DNA of 64,000 nt from Isoetes taiwanensis (taxonomy: Eukaryota > Streptophyta > Lycopodiopsida > Isoetales > Isoetaceae), in the NCBI GenBank assembly GCA_021234155.1, contig JAJEKV010000206.1, positions 746,001 to 810,000 on the forward strand. Direction: 5' to 3'. Positions 13,101 to 25,379 of the stretch are shown piece by piece. The notes beneath the pieces were generated by a model. The model saw only the letters and a program-made list of their open reading frames with translations. It was not told the origin of the DNA and made no database searches. Made by a program: the position numbers and the translations under genes. Each line of letters opens with the position of its first letter. Within the stretch, counting starts at the first letter, position 1.

Positions 13101-14655
13101 GTTCATTTATGGCGCCAAAGCAGAGACGGCCTTCTACGCTCCCTGATTCGTCGTTGTTCAGCAGTTCTCATGAATGACTGGCAAAAGTGGCATGATGATG
13201 CGGCAAAAGGTATTTCTTGCAAAAGTTGACATGCACATGTATTGGTGACATGTCATGCCAAGTAAGCAAGGCCAACTTTTGACTAGGCCAAAAATAAAAA
13301 AAAATGTGCAACTTTGGTTTTCCATGGGTTGATGTGGCAAATTTCTGGTGACATGGCAAGATATGGGTGATGTGGACGTGATGATGACCCACCCTATGCA
13401 AACTCTCGGGCGGTTTGTCTCGTGATCGATGCAAAAATGTAGGGTTCACGTTATGGGCTGCTCCCCTTGCCACAAGTGGCCAAGAGTTGGCGGGGGCATG
13501 TCGTTACCCTTTGTGGCACCTTAACAAACAAAGATGGCAAAGATGATGTGGCACTCAAACATGGCTCAAACATGCCACGTGGGCTCCAACATGCCACCTA
13601 GGCTCCAACATGCCAAGGTGGCTCAAACATGCCACCTAAGCTCCAACATGCCAAGGTGGCTCAAACATGCCACCTAGGCTCCAACATGCCAAGGTGGCTC
13701 AAATATGCCACCTAGGCTCCAACATGCCAAGGTGGCTCAAACATGCCACCTAGGCTCCAACATGCCAAGGTGGCTCCAACATGCCACCTAGGCTCCAACA
13801 TGCCAAGGTGGCTCAAACATGCCACCTAGGCTCCAACATGCCAAGGTGGCTCCAACATGCCACCTAGGCTCCAACAAGCCAAGGTGGCTCAAACATGCCA
13901 AGGTGGCTCAAACATGCCACGTGGGCTCCAACATGCCAAGTTGGCTCAAACATGCCACCTAGGCTCCAACATGCCAAGGTGGCTCAACATGCCACCTAGG
14001 CTCCAACATGCCAAGGTGGCTCAAAGATGCCACCTAGGCTCCAACATGCCAAGGTGGCTCAAACATGCCACCTAGGCTCAAACATGTCAAGGTGGCTCAA
14101 ATATGCCACCTAGGCTCCAACATGCCAAGGTGGCTCCAACATGGCACCTAGGCTCCAACATGCCAAGGTGGCTCAAACATGCCACCTAGGCTCAAGCATG
14201 CCAAGGTGGCTCCAACATGCCACCTAGGCTCCAACATGCCAAGGTGGCTCAACATGCCACCTAGGCTCAAACATGCCAAGGTGGCTCAAACATGCCACCT
14301 AGGCTCAAACATGCCAAGGTAGCTCCAACATGCCACCTAGGCTCCAACATGCCAAGGTGGCTCAAACATGCCACCTAGGCTCAAACATGCCAAGGTGGCT
14401 CAAACATGCCATGTAGGCTCAAACATTCCAATTAGGCAGAAACATGCCAAGGTGGCACAAACATGCCAAGGTGGCAGAAACATGCCAAGGTGGCAAAAAA
14501 GTTGACATGCACATGTTGATGTGGCATGCCATTGGTGACATGTCATGCCAAGTAAGCAAGGCCAACTTTTGACTAGGTAAAAAATAAAAAAAGATGTGCA
14601 ACTTTGGTTTTCCATGGGTTGATGTGGCAAATTTTTGGTGACATAGCAATTTTTG
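10125..14655 (+). mobile_element. Left half of a TIR DNA transposon, copy A (duplicated, truncated)
   Basis: It starts with CACACTGACCCC, preceded by TTG, at the end of the RNase H region. The same start occurs at 19,094. The first 3.4 kb is AT-rich and non-coding, with T-runs near 10,300 and 10,610, followed by a GC-rich patch near 12,830-13,170 and the minisatellite at 13,554. It stops abruptly at the junction with the second gag copy (14,655/14,656). It has no transposase coding that I can recognise. Confidence 0.7.
13554..14490 (+). repeat. Minisatellite of paired 19-bp units, array 1
   Basis: The array alternates CATGCCAAGGTGGCTC-type and CATGCCACCTAGGCTC-type half-units of about 19 bp, making a 38-bp composite. 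GCCACCT and AGGTGGC in neighbouring half-units are complementary, so each composite can fold. The long translated frames across it are artefacts of the repeat. Confidence 0.95.
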
Positions 14656-16560
14656 GTGTCCTGTCTCGTCCCAGTTCCCCGCCCCAAGCGTGCAAACATT
14701 GCTCACAGCCTCAGTCTCATCACTATCAGGAGCCCTATCAGGCTCAACCTTCTCAATCTTACTTTCATACCCCTGAACATGCCTACATCCATCACTCTTC
14801 AGGCCATACGCCTCTTCCTTCACAACCATCATCTCCCCCGGGTGGGCAGGGATATCCATAGGTCTCTTTTGTGCCTACCCAGGAATTTCCTTTCCCTACA
14901 TTTCCCACCGCTCTTCCTGTTTACAACCTTACAGACCTCAAAACCAATGCTCAGGTCAGTGCCTCAACCGCAGTCACCCCTTCATCAGGGTCCTTCAAGC
15001 ACTCTACCACCTTCAACTCCACCTCAATATCCTCACTATATTGTTCCTGTACAGCCAAGCACTTTCACATCTACCTTTCAGACTCTGAAACTGACTTATC
15101 CCACCTTTGGCAACATTAAAGGCAAACCTTTAGACCAAAGTGCTCAGGCCCACATGGAAGAATTTGAGGCTCTAGCTGTCCTAAATGGTCATGCGCAACC
15201 TCAACTGAAATTCCACATCTTTTCCACCACCCTGCGTGGCTCTCCTCATCAATGGCTCATGTCCAACAAAAGCCATTGGAAACAAGATTGGTCAGAAATG
15301 AGAACTGCTTTTCTTTCTCACTATGGGACCACGGATGATGATCAACTTCATCTCAAACAACTCAATGACCTTCAACAAGAGCCCGCGAGTCCGCCGGGAT
15401 TTTGCGATCGTCTTCATATTACGCAAGAAGCTCAAGGAGTACCCAACACAGAGCCGGATTTTGGTGCGGTTTCTCCAAGGACTTCCTCCGGCTATTCGAC
15501 TCATGATCGAATACATGCGTCCCAAGACTTTGGAGCGGGGCTATCGACCTTGTCAATCACTCGGCCAATGTTTCTCCCGTGGCGTGGCTCTTCAAGAGCT
15601 CCCTTTCATTCCACTGTCTTGGTTCCTGAGGACGGTACATCCGGCCTCAACACGCCAATCCCCGGTAGCCGGTCGGATCCGGTGCCATATCTCGCAAATA
15701 CCAAGGCCACTTGGCGAATGAGTGCAACTCAACCCATGGCCCGCCTCATTGCAAAAGATGCAACATGTGCAATCATGCCGCGGAAGAGTGCACTTTCGCA
15801 CTCATCCTACACCGCTCCGCAACAAACTTCGTTTATCAAGTGCAAACAACACCTCGGCAACAATCGCACTATCGGCAGACCACCACTTCAGCGCAACCAA
15901 ATCAACTCTATCACCCACGGGAGCAACCACGGGGACCCAACACACGCCCCCTCCTTTTGATCCTTCTAAAGCTCGGTGTTACCACCGCCGGGAATGGGGT
16001 CATACCACCATGGCGTGTCCTCAACTTCCACAAGTTCAGGTGCGACTTCACGGCACCAATCGGACCACATCGGTCCGCCTCCACGGCTTACCAACTCGGA
16101 TTGCTAATGGCAAACAAGGCCCGAGACCAGTTCTTAAGAAGCCACCAAGAGCGCCTCGGCAATCACGCGCTATCAACCAGCTCCCGCAAATCAACCTCAG
16201 GGTGGATCAACAAGCACGGGGAAGAAATTTTTCAGGCACTAAATCCTCCGATTCAGCCATCAAATTGGGTTGGTTTGGTTTCATCGTCGGACTGTATGCC
16301 ACGCCCTTAACCATTATCCCTAATGGCACGCAGCACTGCCTTTGCAATCGACACCATTCCTCATGATGAAGAAAAAAGGTTCACTTTGCACCGACTTGGA
16401 GAAACTCATGCCACATGTCATGCCTAAAGTTCGCCAAAGCATTTTGAACCTCATGCAAGGCGTTGAAGGCCGCGACGTTGGCAAATGTTCATGCCACCAC
16501 CGCGAGCTCAACAACGCCAAGATACACCTTCCACATCTCAACCTCCACGCCTCGGACATA
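14656..16560 (+). pseudogene. Ty3 gag, copy B (frameshifted)
   Basis: It begins mid-gag; base 14,656 aligns with 2,882. It is nearly identical to copy A to about 15,380. From there to about 16,640 it shows dense small indels and substitutions, mostly at CAG/CTG, that split the capsid and zinc-knuckle region over several frames. It shares the early stop (14,859-14,861) with copy A. The Helitron insertion of copy A is absent here, giving the empty site near 16,555. Confidence 0.85.
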
Positions 16561-19093
16561 TCCCAATATTGTCGCCGAGGTTGACTCGCTCAAAGAAGTT
16601 GCCGCTTCCTTACCACGCACTCCAAAGACCCGTGGATCCCAGAGATCCTTTTTCTCATGTGCCCTGGAACTCCAAGAGGAGCTAGCCAAGATCAAAATTC
16701 CTTTAAGCTTGGCAACCATTTTGAAACTCTGTCCTGCTCTCAAGGACCAGTTACCACTCCCGACTGTTTTAGTTGGGGCTGTTGCTACCTCTACACCCAC
16801 GGTCCATGCCACGGTGGGCAATCAACAAGTCAATCATGTTCAAATTGACGGGGGTAGCGCAGTCAATCTCATCACGGATAAACTCCGCAAACAAATGGGC
16901 ATCAAACAACTCTTTCGTGCCCCATATGACATCAAATTGGCTAATGGCCATATCACAAGACCTCAAGGCGTCACGCCTCTTCTTCACATCAACATAGGTG
17001 ATCTCCGATTCCCCTTGGAATTTGGAGTTTGGAAGGCTGGCGAAGATCCAGGTGACTATGAAATGTTGGTCGGCAGACCTTTTCTCCGCCAGGCCAAGAG
17101 TATCCATTACTGGGCCACGGATCAGTTAGTCATCACTGATGGTCACCTCAATGCCACCATGGACTTGGAAACAGGCAAGATCATTTTCATTGAACATGTG
17201 AACCCCTCTCTCGGAACCGCAGTCTCGAGGAAGCTCGAGAATATCTATCAAGTTCGGGCTCCACCCGAAGTGCGCCTCGTCATCCTACCCCGAATATGCT
17301 GATCCTTGGGGAGAAATGACTCTTGATCAGGACCAGGCTGTGGCTGCTTTGCTTGACCCTTACCTGGCTCCTTGCAATAGAATCTAACGTGTTGATCACT
17401 TTTCCGATGCTGAATGTACACGCTATCATGAAGCAACCTCTGCTGGATGAAACCCAGCAATCTCTCTTTTTCACCACGCAGAGTGCCACGCATCCTGTTA
17501 TACTTCAACCGCCTGCTCATATTGTTCAGGACACAGAAGTGCTACCTCATATTCAGACTCCTGAAGTCGAGATCGTGGACGTGGGCAACAATCAGCCTGT
17601 CCGCATTGCTGCCAATCTTCCGGCCCCTTATCGTAACCGGGCCGTCAAGCTCTTCAAAAAGTTCAAACACATTTTCGCCTGGAGCTACAGAGATCTTCGG
17701 GGAATCAACAAAAGCTTGGGGGAACTCACCATTCCTACCAAATCTGATGCACGACCAGTTTAGCAGCGCGATGCAGGCTCAACCCTAATTACCGCGGATC
17801 GCGCCAAGGCGTAAATTGACAAACTCCTTTTTGCCGGGTTTGATCTATGAGGTCAAACATTCTGAATGGGTGAGCCCCATTGTCATTGCACTCAAACACA
17901 ATGGTAAGATCCGCGTCTGCGTGGACTACCGAAAACTCAATCAGGCCACGGAGCGTGATCACTTTCCACTTCCCTTCACAGACCAGGTTCTGGAAGAGGT
18001 TGCTGGACATGAGATGTACTCCTTCATGGATGGTTTTTCTGGCTACAATCAGATCTCAATCAAAGAATCTGATCAACTCAAGACTACTTTCACCACCCCG
18101 TGGGGCACTTTTGCCTACAAGGTGGTTCCTTTTGGCTTATCAAACTCTCCATCCACGTTTCAACGCATCATGCTCTCAGTTTTTCAAGATTTCATGAAGG
18201 AAAATCCCTTCTTACAAATTTTTCAAGATGACTTCTCTCGCCTACGATTCCATGGCTGACCATTTGGATAAATTGGAACTCGTCTTCCGAAATGTGATGA
18301 GTCAGGCATTAGTCTCAATCACGAGAAATGCACCTTTTGCGTCACCTCACGGTGTTTCGTTAGGCCCACGTTGTCGAAGAAAGCGGGGTATCACCACGAT
18401 CCCGCCAAAATCGGTTGTGTACTCAAGGCTCAAGCACCAGCCAATATCAAGGAGACCGCTCTTCCTGGGTAAGGTCAATTATTACTCCACCTTCATTTAC
18501 GGACTCGCGACCATTGCAGATCCCATTCATAAACTCACGGGTGATGAATCCACCAGGCTTGGAATTCCTGTGCGGATGCCGCTTTCCAACGATTGAAGCT
18601 TTTGCTTACTCGGGCCCGGTTCTTGTTCCTCCTCAATGGGACAAGCCCTTTCATGTTCATGTCGATGTCTCGGCGTTTGCTATTGATTCGTTCATTCTCA
18701 AGAATATGATCGCGACAGCGACAAACCAAATCGATCGCCCGCCAGAAAACTCAATTCTCATTGGCGCAACTATTACGCCACGAGGCGTGAAGCTTTAGGT
18801 CTCATTTTCTGTGTCCAACGCTTCCGTCACTACCTTTTGGGCAGTCAAATCAAGTTCTTTGTTGACCACCAAGCACTCCTTTATTTGATCAACAAATCCA
18901 CGCCCACGGGCCGCATTGCTCGTTGGGTCCTTCTTCTCCAAGAATTTGCCCCTTTTGAAATTGTTCACAAGGCCGGCAAATCTCATGTTGTCCCGGATTA
19001 TCTTTCACGCATCCACACAGATGATCCCTCAACTGGAGTCTCAGACGCCTTTCCTGATGCTCAACTCTTTTTAGTCACGGCAACACCACATTG
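16561..19093 (+). pseudogene. Ty3 protease, RT and RNase H, copy B
   Basis: Protease (DGGSAVNLI, Asp codon 16,847-16,849) lies in a frame open to 17,302. RT is best preserved at 17,816-18,259: VSPIVIALKHNGKIRVCVDY, YSFMDGFSGYNQI, YKVVPFGLSNSPSTFQR and the catalytic-site region LQIFQDDF. RNase H and the connection segment follow, with HQALLYLINK near 18,870 and HKAGKSHVVPDYLSR near 18,970, which is typical of Ty3 elements. Frames break between 18,230 and 18,790. The region ends at the DNA transposon (19,094). Together with 29,097-30,805 it makes a Pol order of PR-RT-RH-IN. Confidence 0.85.
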
Positions 19094-22000
19094 CACACTG
19101 ACCCCACTTTTTGGTCCACAGTTGTTTTTTAGTTGTACGGAAGTGTTGTTTTATGCCAAAAACAACACCAAAATGGCCCCAAAAGTCCACGTGGCCCGTT
19201 TATCCGGATTTGCACAAAGAGACAGTGGTTTTTTGGCAGAAATTTCCACTGTGGTTTTTTTGGCACCCTTTTTTTTTTTTTTGTCAACGTGTCCTTTTTT
19301 TCACTATCGTTTTCGCAAAAATTTTGTCAACGTGGTGGTTTTTCTTGGTTGTGGTTTTTTTTCACGAGCCATACGTTGTTGTTCATCAAAATAACAGCGT
19401 TGGTTTAGATATTACTACTGCGTGTAAACTTAAATTACAACGTCAAAGTAAGATGGTTTTTTAAAAAATTATATGTCATTTTTCTTTTCTTGTTGTTTTT
19501 AGAGGAGCCATGGCGTTGTTTGTCTTCAAAAAACCACATATGCGTTTGAATATTTGTACACGTGGAAATCTAAAGAAGACAGTTCTCTTTTTTTATTTTC
19601 TATGTGTTGTTTTTTTTTTTTTTCTACTTGTAGTTTTTTACAAGTTGACATTGTTTTTCCAAAAAGGATACATAATCTTTAGGAAATCTACATGTATTGT
19701 TTTAAAATTTCATGTTTTCTATATATTGATATTTCGTCTTCACGTGTAGTTTTTAAAAGGTTGCATTGTTTTCAATGGTTGCTTTTACACAATATGGTAC
19801 ATAGTTAATAAAAATCAACATGTCCTTAAATAAAAAAATATTATTATGACATATAGGAAAAATAAGTGTTGTTTTTAAAATGTCGTCTAACCAATCATAG
19901 ATTGACACGTGGCACACATTTAAAAAAAAAAAAATACACTAGAATTTAAAAGCCTTGATAATCATATTTTACTTTAAATACAACTTGCCTTTGGGAATCG
20001 AACCCAATCAAATCCATTAAGCATTTCAAATACCATCATTAAATCAAAAAATTAAAGTAATGGTTAAGATTCAAAAGCAGTTAAATTTATTGTTTAAGGT
20101 TCAAAGCATTGTGATGTGATTTTAGCATCAGATTATACAAATTTGAACTAAATTTCAACCTTCTTGTTTGATTTTGTGCAAGCGGCTATGATTTCGCAAA
20201 TATGCCTACTTATTTGTTAGTTGCTTAGAGCACTCACTAGAGTGCTTGATAAAATTTAAACAACTTAGCATATAACCTAGGATCAATAACTACATAATAC
20301 TAGCCCGGATCTTCTGTGGCGGTGGTACAAATCTCCATTCATTTCAAATCTTACTTGTGGCAGCTTTCCTTGTTTGGATATTTCAGGCGATTGGTACAAA
20401 TCACAGGCAAGAAGATCCGGGCAAATGGTCAAATCTCCATTCATTTACGCTCCTAGCTTCAACTTTTGAAGTTGTCCCCTTTGTTAAGATGGAACATAAA
20501 GGAGTAGCAATTTGGTGCTATCACTGGCATAAACAAGTAAAAAATAGAATGAAACTTTAAACTTGAATTTGTTATTCAAAGACAAGTATTATATATATGA
20601 TGTTGTACCTCGCCATTCTTGCTTCCGTTCCACTTCACAACCAGCCTTTCACATTGTCCATTCTCTAATATTTGAAGCTTTGGCCATCGCTACATTGTCC
20701 ATTCAAAACCTAAAGTTTGTGGCCATGGCTCTGGTCAAAACCACTGTAAATGAAAGTGTTAGTCGACGGAGGAAAGAACAAAAGCAAAAAAACAGAAGAA
20801 CAAAAGCAAAAACAGAATGATGAAGCAGAATGTTTTTCAAAGAAGACAAAATGAAAGAAAAAAATAGCTTTACCTTAATTCAAGTCCTTATCCGAGGCAT
20901 CCAATGTGGCATGGTTGAATGCTTGCTTGAATGCTTGAAGATGTCGGATTAGCTAATGCAGAGCTTTGAAGGCATGCAATGATGCACACCTGACCCCCAA
21001 TTGGAATGATAGCAAATCACAACAATGATAACAAGTAAAGAAAAGTATGTTCAAAACAACGGTTCGAAGCTTGTACATCGCAAAGCAGGTACCCAAAGGA
21101 ATCCTAAGCGACCACTCAAGCTAATAACTTTTCCCCAAATACAAGCATTTACCTTGGCAAAAATGTGGGACTTGATACTCAAAATGTAATCGCAGGCTGT
21201 TTTTTTTAAGATTGAAAAGGGCTGAAAACGCCGGAACTAGCAAAGAAGAAGCGGCAAGGAGTTCGGCTCTGCATGAGCAATGAGGGAAGCAAGTTCTTCA
21301 TGAGCAATAACCTCGTAAAACAGAGGCTTGAAAAACTTCATGCAAAACAAGAGCTACAAATCCAAAATCAGTATACGACTCCAAAACCTCAGAGCACGAC
21401 TCCAATCCCACCCAAACCGTTAAGAAAGCAAAAGGTCAAAAGCTCCAAGCATCCTTAGATCCAAGCCCCGTTCTCTACGGCAAAACCGCCCGGCAATCGC
21501 TAAAATCTTGAGCGCCATCACCAAAATCGTGGAGCCACGATAAACCCGAAGCGTCCACCATGAAAAAAACTAAGAAAAGGATTTGAGAGTAGGTGAGGCG
21601 GCAAAACTATCGACGCGGGAAAGTGACCCAACCAATAGCATGATAATACAAGGATCAAAAATCCCGACCGTTAGTCTCTTCCAAATCTGAACCGTTAATC
21701 TTGGTCATTTGATGGGACCGCCCTAAATTATGCTGACCCGATTTCACTTAACATATGAGCATATATGAGCACTAAATACACAAAAATGTGCAAATACGTG
21801 CATGTATGGGGGATTCCCAAGGAGCACATTACAGGTGTGGGCCGGGTGGGGCCCCACCGGCCGGCAGGGGAGGCGGGTCACTTGCCACACGAAATGTCGC
21901 GGACGGTGGGCATCCCCCCACAACATGGAAGGGGGGAGCCAATCCCCCCCCTTTTGTTTTCTCCCGAGCTCGGCTATAGCGACGAAGGAGAGACGGCCTC

Positions 22001-22544
22001 CTAGCCTCTCTGATCCGACGTTGTCTTCGTAAAGCAAGGCTATTTCTTCAGCAGTTTTTTCCTCCCTTGTTTTCGACAAGGCGGAGGTTCATTTATGGCG
22101 CCAAAGCAGAGACGGCCTTCTACGCTCCCTGATTCGTCGTTGTTCAGCAGTTCTCATGAATGACAGGCAAAAGTGGCATGATGATGTGGCAAAAGGTATT
22201 TCTTGCAAAAGTTGACATGCACATGTATTGGTGACATGTCATGCCAAGTAAGCAAGGCCAACTTTTGACTAGGCCAAAAATAAAAAAAAATGTGCAACTT
22301 TGGTTTTCCATGGGTTGATGTGGCAAATTTCTGGTGACATGGCAAGATATGGGTGATGTGGACGTGATGATGACCCACCCTATGCAAACTCTCGGGCGTG
22401 TTTGTCTCCGTATCGATGCAAAAAATGTAGGGTTCACGTTATGGGCTGCTCCCCTTGCCACAAGTGGCCAAGAGTTGGCAGGGCATGTCGTTACCCTTGT
22501 GGCACGAACAAACAGCATGGCAAAGATGATGTGGCACTCAAACA

Positions 22545-23445
22545 TGGCTCAAACATGCCACGTGGGCTCCAACATGCCACCTAGGCTCCAACATGCCAAG
22601 GTGGCTCAAACATGCCACCTAAGCTCCAACATGCCAAGGTGGCTCAAACATGCCACCTAGGCTCCAACATGCCAAGGTGGCTCAAATATGCCACCTAGGC
22701 TCCAACATGCCAAGGTGGCTCAAACATGCCACCTAGGCTCCAACATGCCAAGGTGGCTCCAACATGCCACCTAGGCTCCAACATGCCAAGGTGGCTCAAA
22801 CATGCCACCTAGGCTCCAACATGCCAAGGTGGCTCAAACATGCCAAGGTGGCTCAAACATGCCACGTGGCTCCCAACATGCCAAGTTGGCTCAAACATGC
22901 CACCTAGGCTCCAACATGCCAAGGTGGCTCAACATGCCACCTAGGCTCCAACATGCCAAGGTGGCTCAAAGATGCCACCTAGGCTCCAACATGCCAAGGT
23001 GGCTCAAACATGCCACCTAGGCTCAAACATGTCAAGGTGGCTCAAATATGCCACCTAGGCTCCAACATGCCAAGGTGGCTCCAACATGGCACCTAGGCTC
23101 CAACATGCCAAGGTGGCTCAAACATGCCACCTAGGCTCAAGCATGCCAAGGTGGCTCCAACATGCCACCTAGGCTCCAACATGCCAAGGTGGCTCAACAT
23201 GCCACCTAGGCTCAAACATGCCAAGGTGGCTCAAACATGCCACCTAGGCTCAAACATGCCAAGGTAGCTCCAACATGCCACCTAGGCTCCAACATGCCAA
23301 GGTGGCTCAAACATGCCACCTAGGCTCAAACATGCCAAGGTGGCTCAAACATGCCATGTAGGCTCAAACATTCCAATTAGGCAGAAACATGCCAAGGTGG
23401 CACAAACATGCCAAGGTGGCAGAAACATGCCAAGGTGGCACAAAA
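22545..23445 (+). repeat. Minisatellite of paired 19-bp units, array 2
   Basis: It has the same half-units as the array at 13,554 and the same order of variants, as expected from the large duplication. Confidence 0.95.
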
Positions 23446-23769
23446 GTTGACATGCACATGTTGATGTGGCATGCCATTGGTGACATGTCATGCCAAGTAA
23501 GCAAGGCCAACTTTTGACTAGGCAAAAAATAAAAAAAGATGTGCAACTTTGGTTTTCCATGGGTTGATGTGGCAAATTTTTGGTGACATAGCAAGATATG
23601 GGTGACCACCCTATGCAAACTCTCGGGTGTGTTTGTCTCCATCTCGATGCAAAAAATGTAGGGTTCACGTTATGGGCTGCTCCCCTTGCCACAAGTGGCC
23701 AAGAGTTGGCAGGGCATGTCGTTACCCTTGTGGCACGAACAAACAGCATGGCAAAGATGATGTGGCACT

Positions 23770-24190
23770 CAAACATGGCTCAAACATGCCACGTCGGCTC
23801 CAACATGCCACCTAGGCTCCAACATGCCAAGGTGGCTCAAACATGCCACCTAAGCTCCAACATGCCAAGGTGGCTCAAACATGCCACCTAGGCTCCAACA
23901 TGCCAAGGTGGCTCAAATATGCCACCTAGGCTCCAACATGCCAAGGTGGCTCAAACATGCCACCTAGGCTCCAACATGCCAAGGTGGCTCCAACATGCCA
24001 CCTAGGCTCCAACATGCCAAGGTGGCTCAAACATGCCACCTAGGCTCCAACATGCCAAGGTGGCTCAACATGCCACCTAGGCTCCAACATGCCAAGGTGG
24101 CTCAAATATGCCACCTAGGCTCCAACATGCCAAGGTGGCTCAAACATGCCACCTAGGCCCACGTGGCATGTTGGAGCGTACGTGGCATGT
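23770..24190 (+). repeat. Minisatellite of paired 19-bp units, array 3
   Basis: The 330 bases before it (23,440-23,770) resemble the flank before array 2 (22,200-22,545). A flank-plus-array block was therefore duplicated once more, probably by unequal exchange in the repeats. At 24,160-24,210 the orientation of the units changes. Confidence 0.9.
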
Positions 24191-24225
24191 TGGAGCGTAG
24201 GTTGGCATATTGGAGCCTACAAAAT

Positions 24226-24760
24226 GTGTTCTTGACTTCTAATTACGACACTGGGAGGAGGGTAAATCCAAACCCCATTTCGTCAGTTTCTATTGCTTCT
24301 TGTTTTCAACTGCAGGTTCTCGACCATATCTCAAGTGCAACTGAATAAAACTCGACCTCCATAACGTAAACCCTACAATAACCTAGCAACGCACAGGGTT
24401 TACGTTTTGGAGGCCAAAACGTGGTCGACTTCTTTGATAACTAGGTGGACCATTTCTAAACATGCATGGGGAGCCCATGAGAACTGAAATAACAGAGTTT
24501 CGATCTATTGGCCAACCCGAGTGATCCCAAACAATTTTGCTACTGCATAAAGGCGCTCTAGACTTTTAATTGCAAAACTAGGAGGAGATTAAATCCAAAC
24601 CCCATTCTGGCAGTTTCTACTGCCTCGTGTTTTCAAACACGGTACTTTCGACCATGTCCCAAGTGCAGCGGACCAAAGCCCGACCTCCATAGCGTAAACC
24701 CTACAATAACCTGGCAAGGCACAGGGTTTACGTTTTGGAGGCCATACCCTAGCCAGATTG
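24226..24760. repeat. 328-bp tandem repeat (two copies) with internal palindrome
   Basis: Two diverged copies occur, with the landmark CGTAAACCCTACAATAACCT at about 24,365 and 24,693. Each carries an inverted repeat of about 19 bp, CCTCCA-AACGTAAACCCT against AGGGTTTACG-TTTTGGAGG (24,356-24,413 and 24,684-24,741). Confidence 0.85.
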
Positions 24761-25379
24761 GACCAGGATCTTGCACAATATCATGAGGTAGTGGGAGGGC
24801 ATTGACGCCAGAAGGCGGAGCCCTAAAACCTTCCAGAAGCAGTTCGACCCAAAAGGTCCTCTCTGGAAGGTCCTTGGCTATACGGGACGGGCAACTCTCC
24901 CACCGGGCGTGATCGACTACGCCAGCGGACTCGAAACATCGACATTACCTTGGAGACCAAGTTTTCGTGGGCGAAGACCACCCAACTCCGAAGCGCCAAA
25001 GTAGCTCATGTCCAACACGTTAAGTAGTGAATTGGCCTTAGCGGAGGGTGCGAGAATCTTGCCATGTAGAGGGTTAGTGCTTCTTTTTTTTGCAAAAATG
25101 ACCGTGTAACTTGGTGTCTAGGGTAATTTCGTTGTTTCGGACGATATGGCGAAGTCAAATCTCCATTCCGGAGCCTTTGTACTGCCCGAACGACAAAACA
25201 CTTGGGTTTCTACACGGTCGACTGCAGGACACTTTGCGGTTTGATATGTTCTCCCGGACAGATCTTGAATTTGTTTGAACCTGCTCAAAGCAAGTTACTT
25301 GAATGGAGAATTCAACGGTCGGATAGGGAAACCGGGCTCCGGGAAGGGAGGCATTGGCATTTGCCCTCCCGGAGGAGCA
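24761..25379. other. Non-coding sequence, partial relative of the 827-bp repeat
   Basis: Around 24,950-25,040 there is a diverged match to the 827-bp unit (ACCAAGTTT-CGTGGGCGAAGACCACCC and GCGCCAAAGTAG). No gene is seen. Confidence 0.5.

Noticed and set aside
13554-14500. CRISPR-like regular repeat array
   Set aside because: The 19/38-bp units are contiguous with no unique spacers, and the setting is a plant transposon; it is a minisatellite.
13857-24075. Repetitive frames of the MPPRLQHAKVAQTC type
   Set aside because: They arise from the minisatellite, occur in several frames and have no start context or domain.
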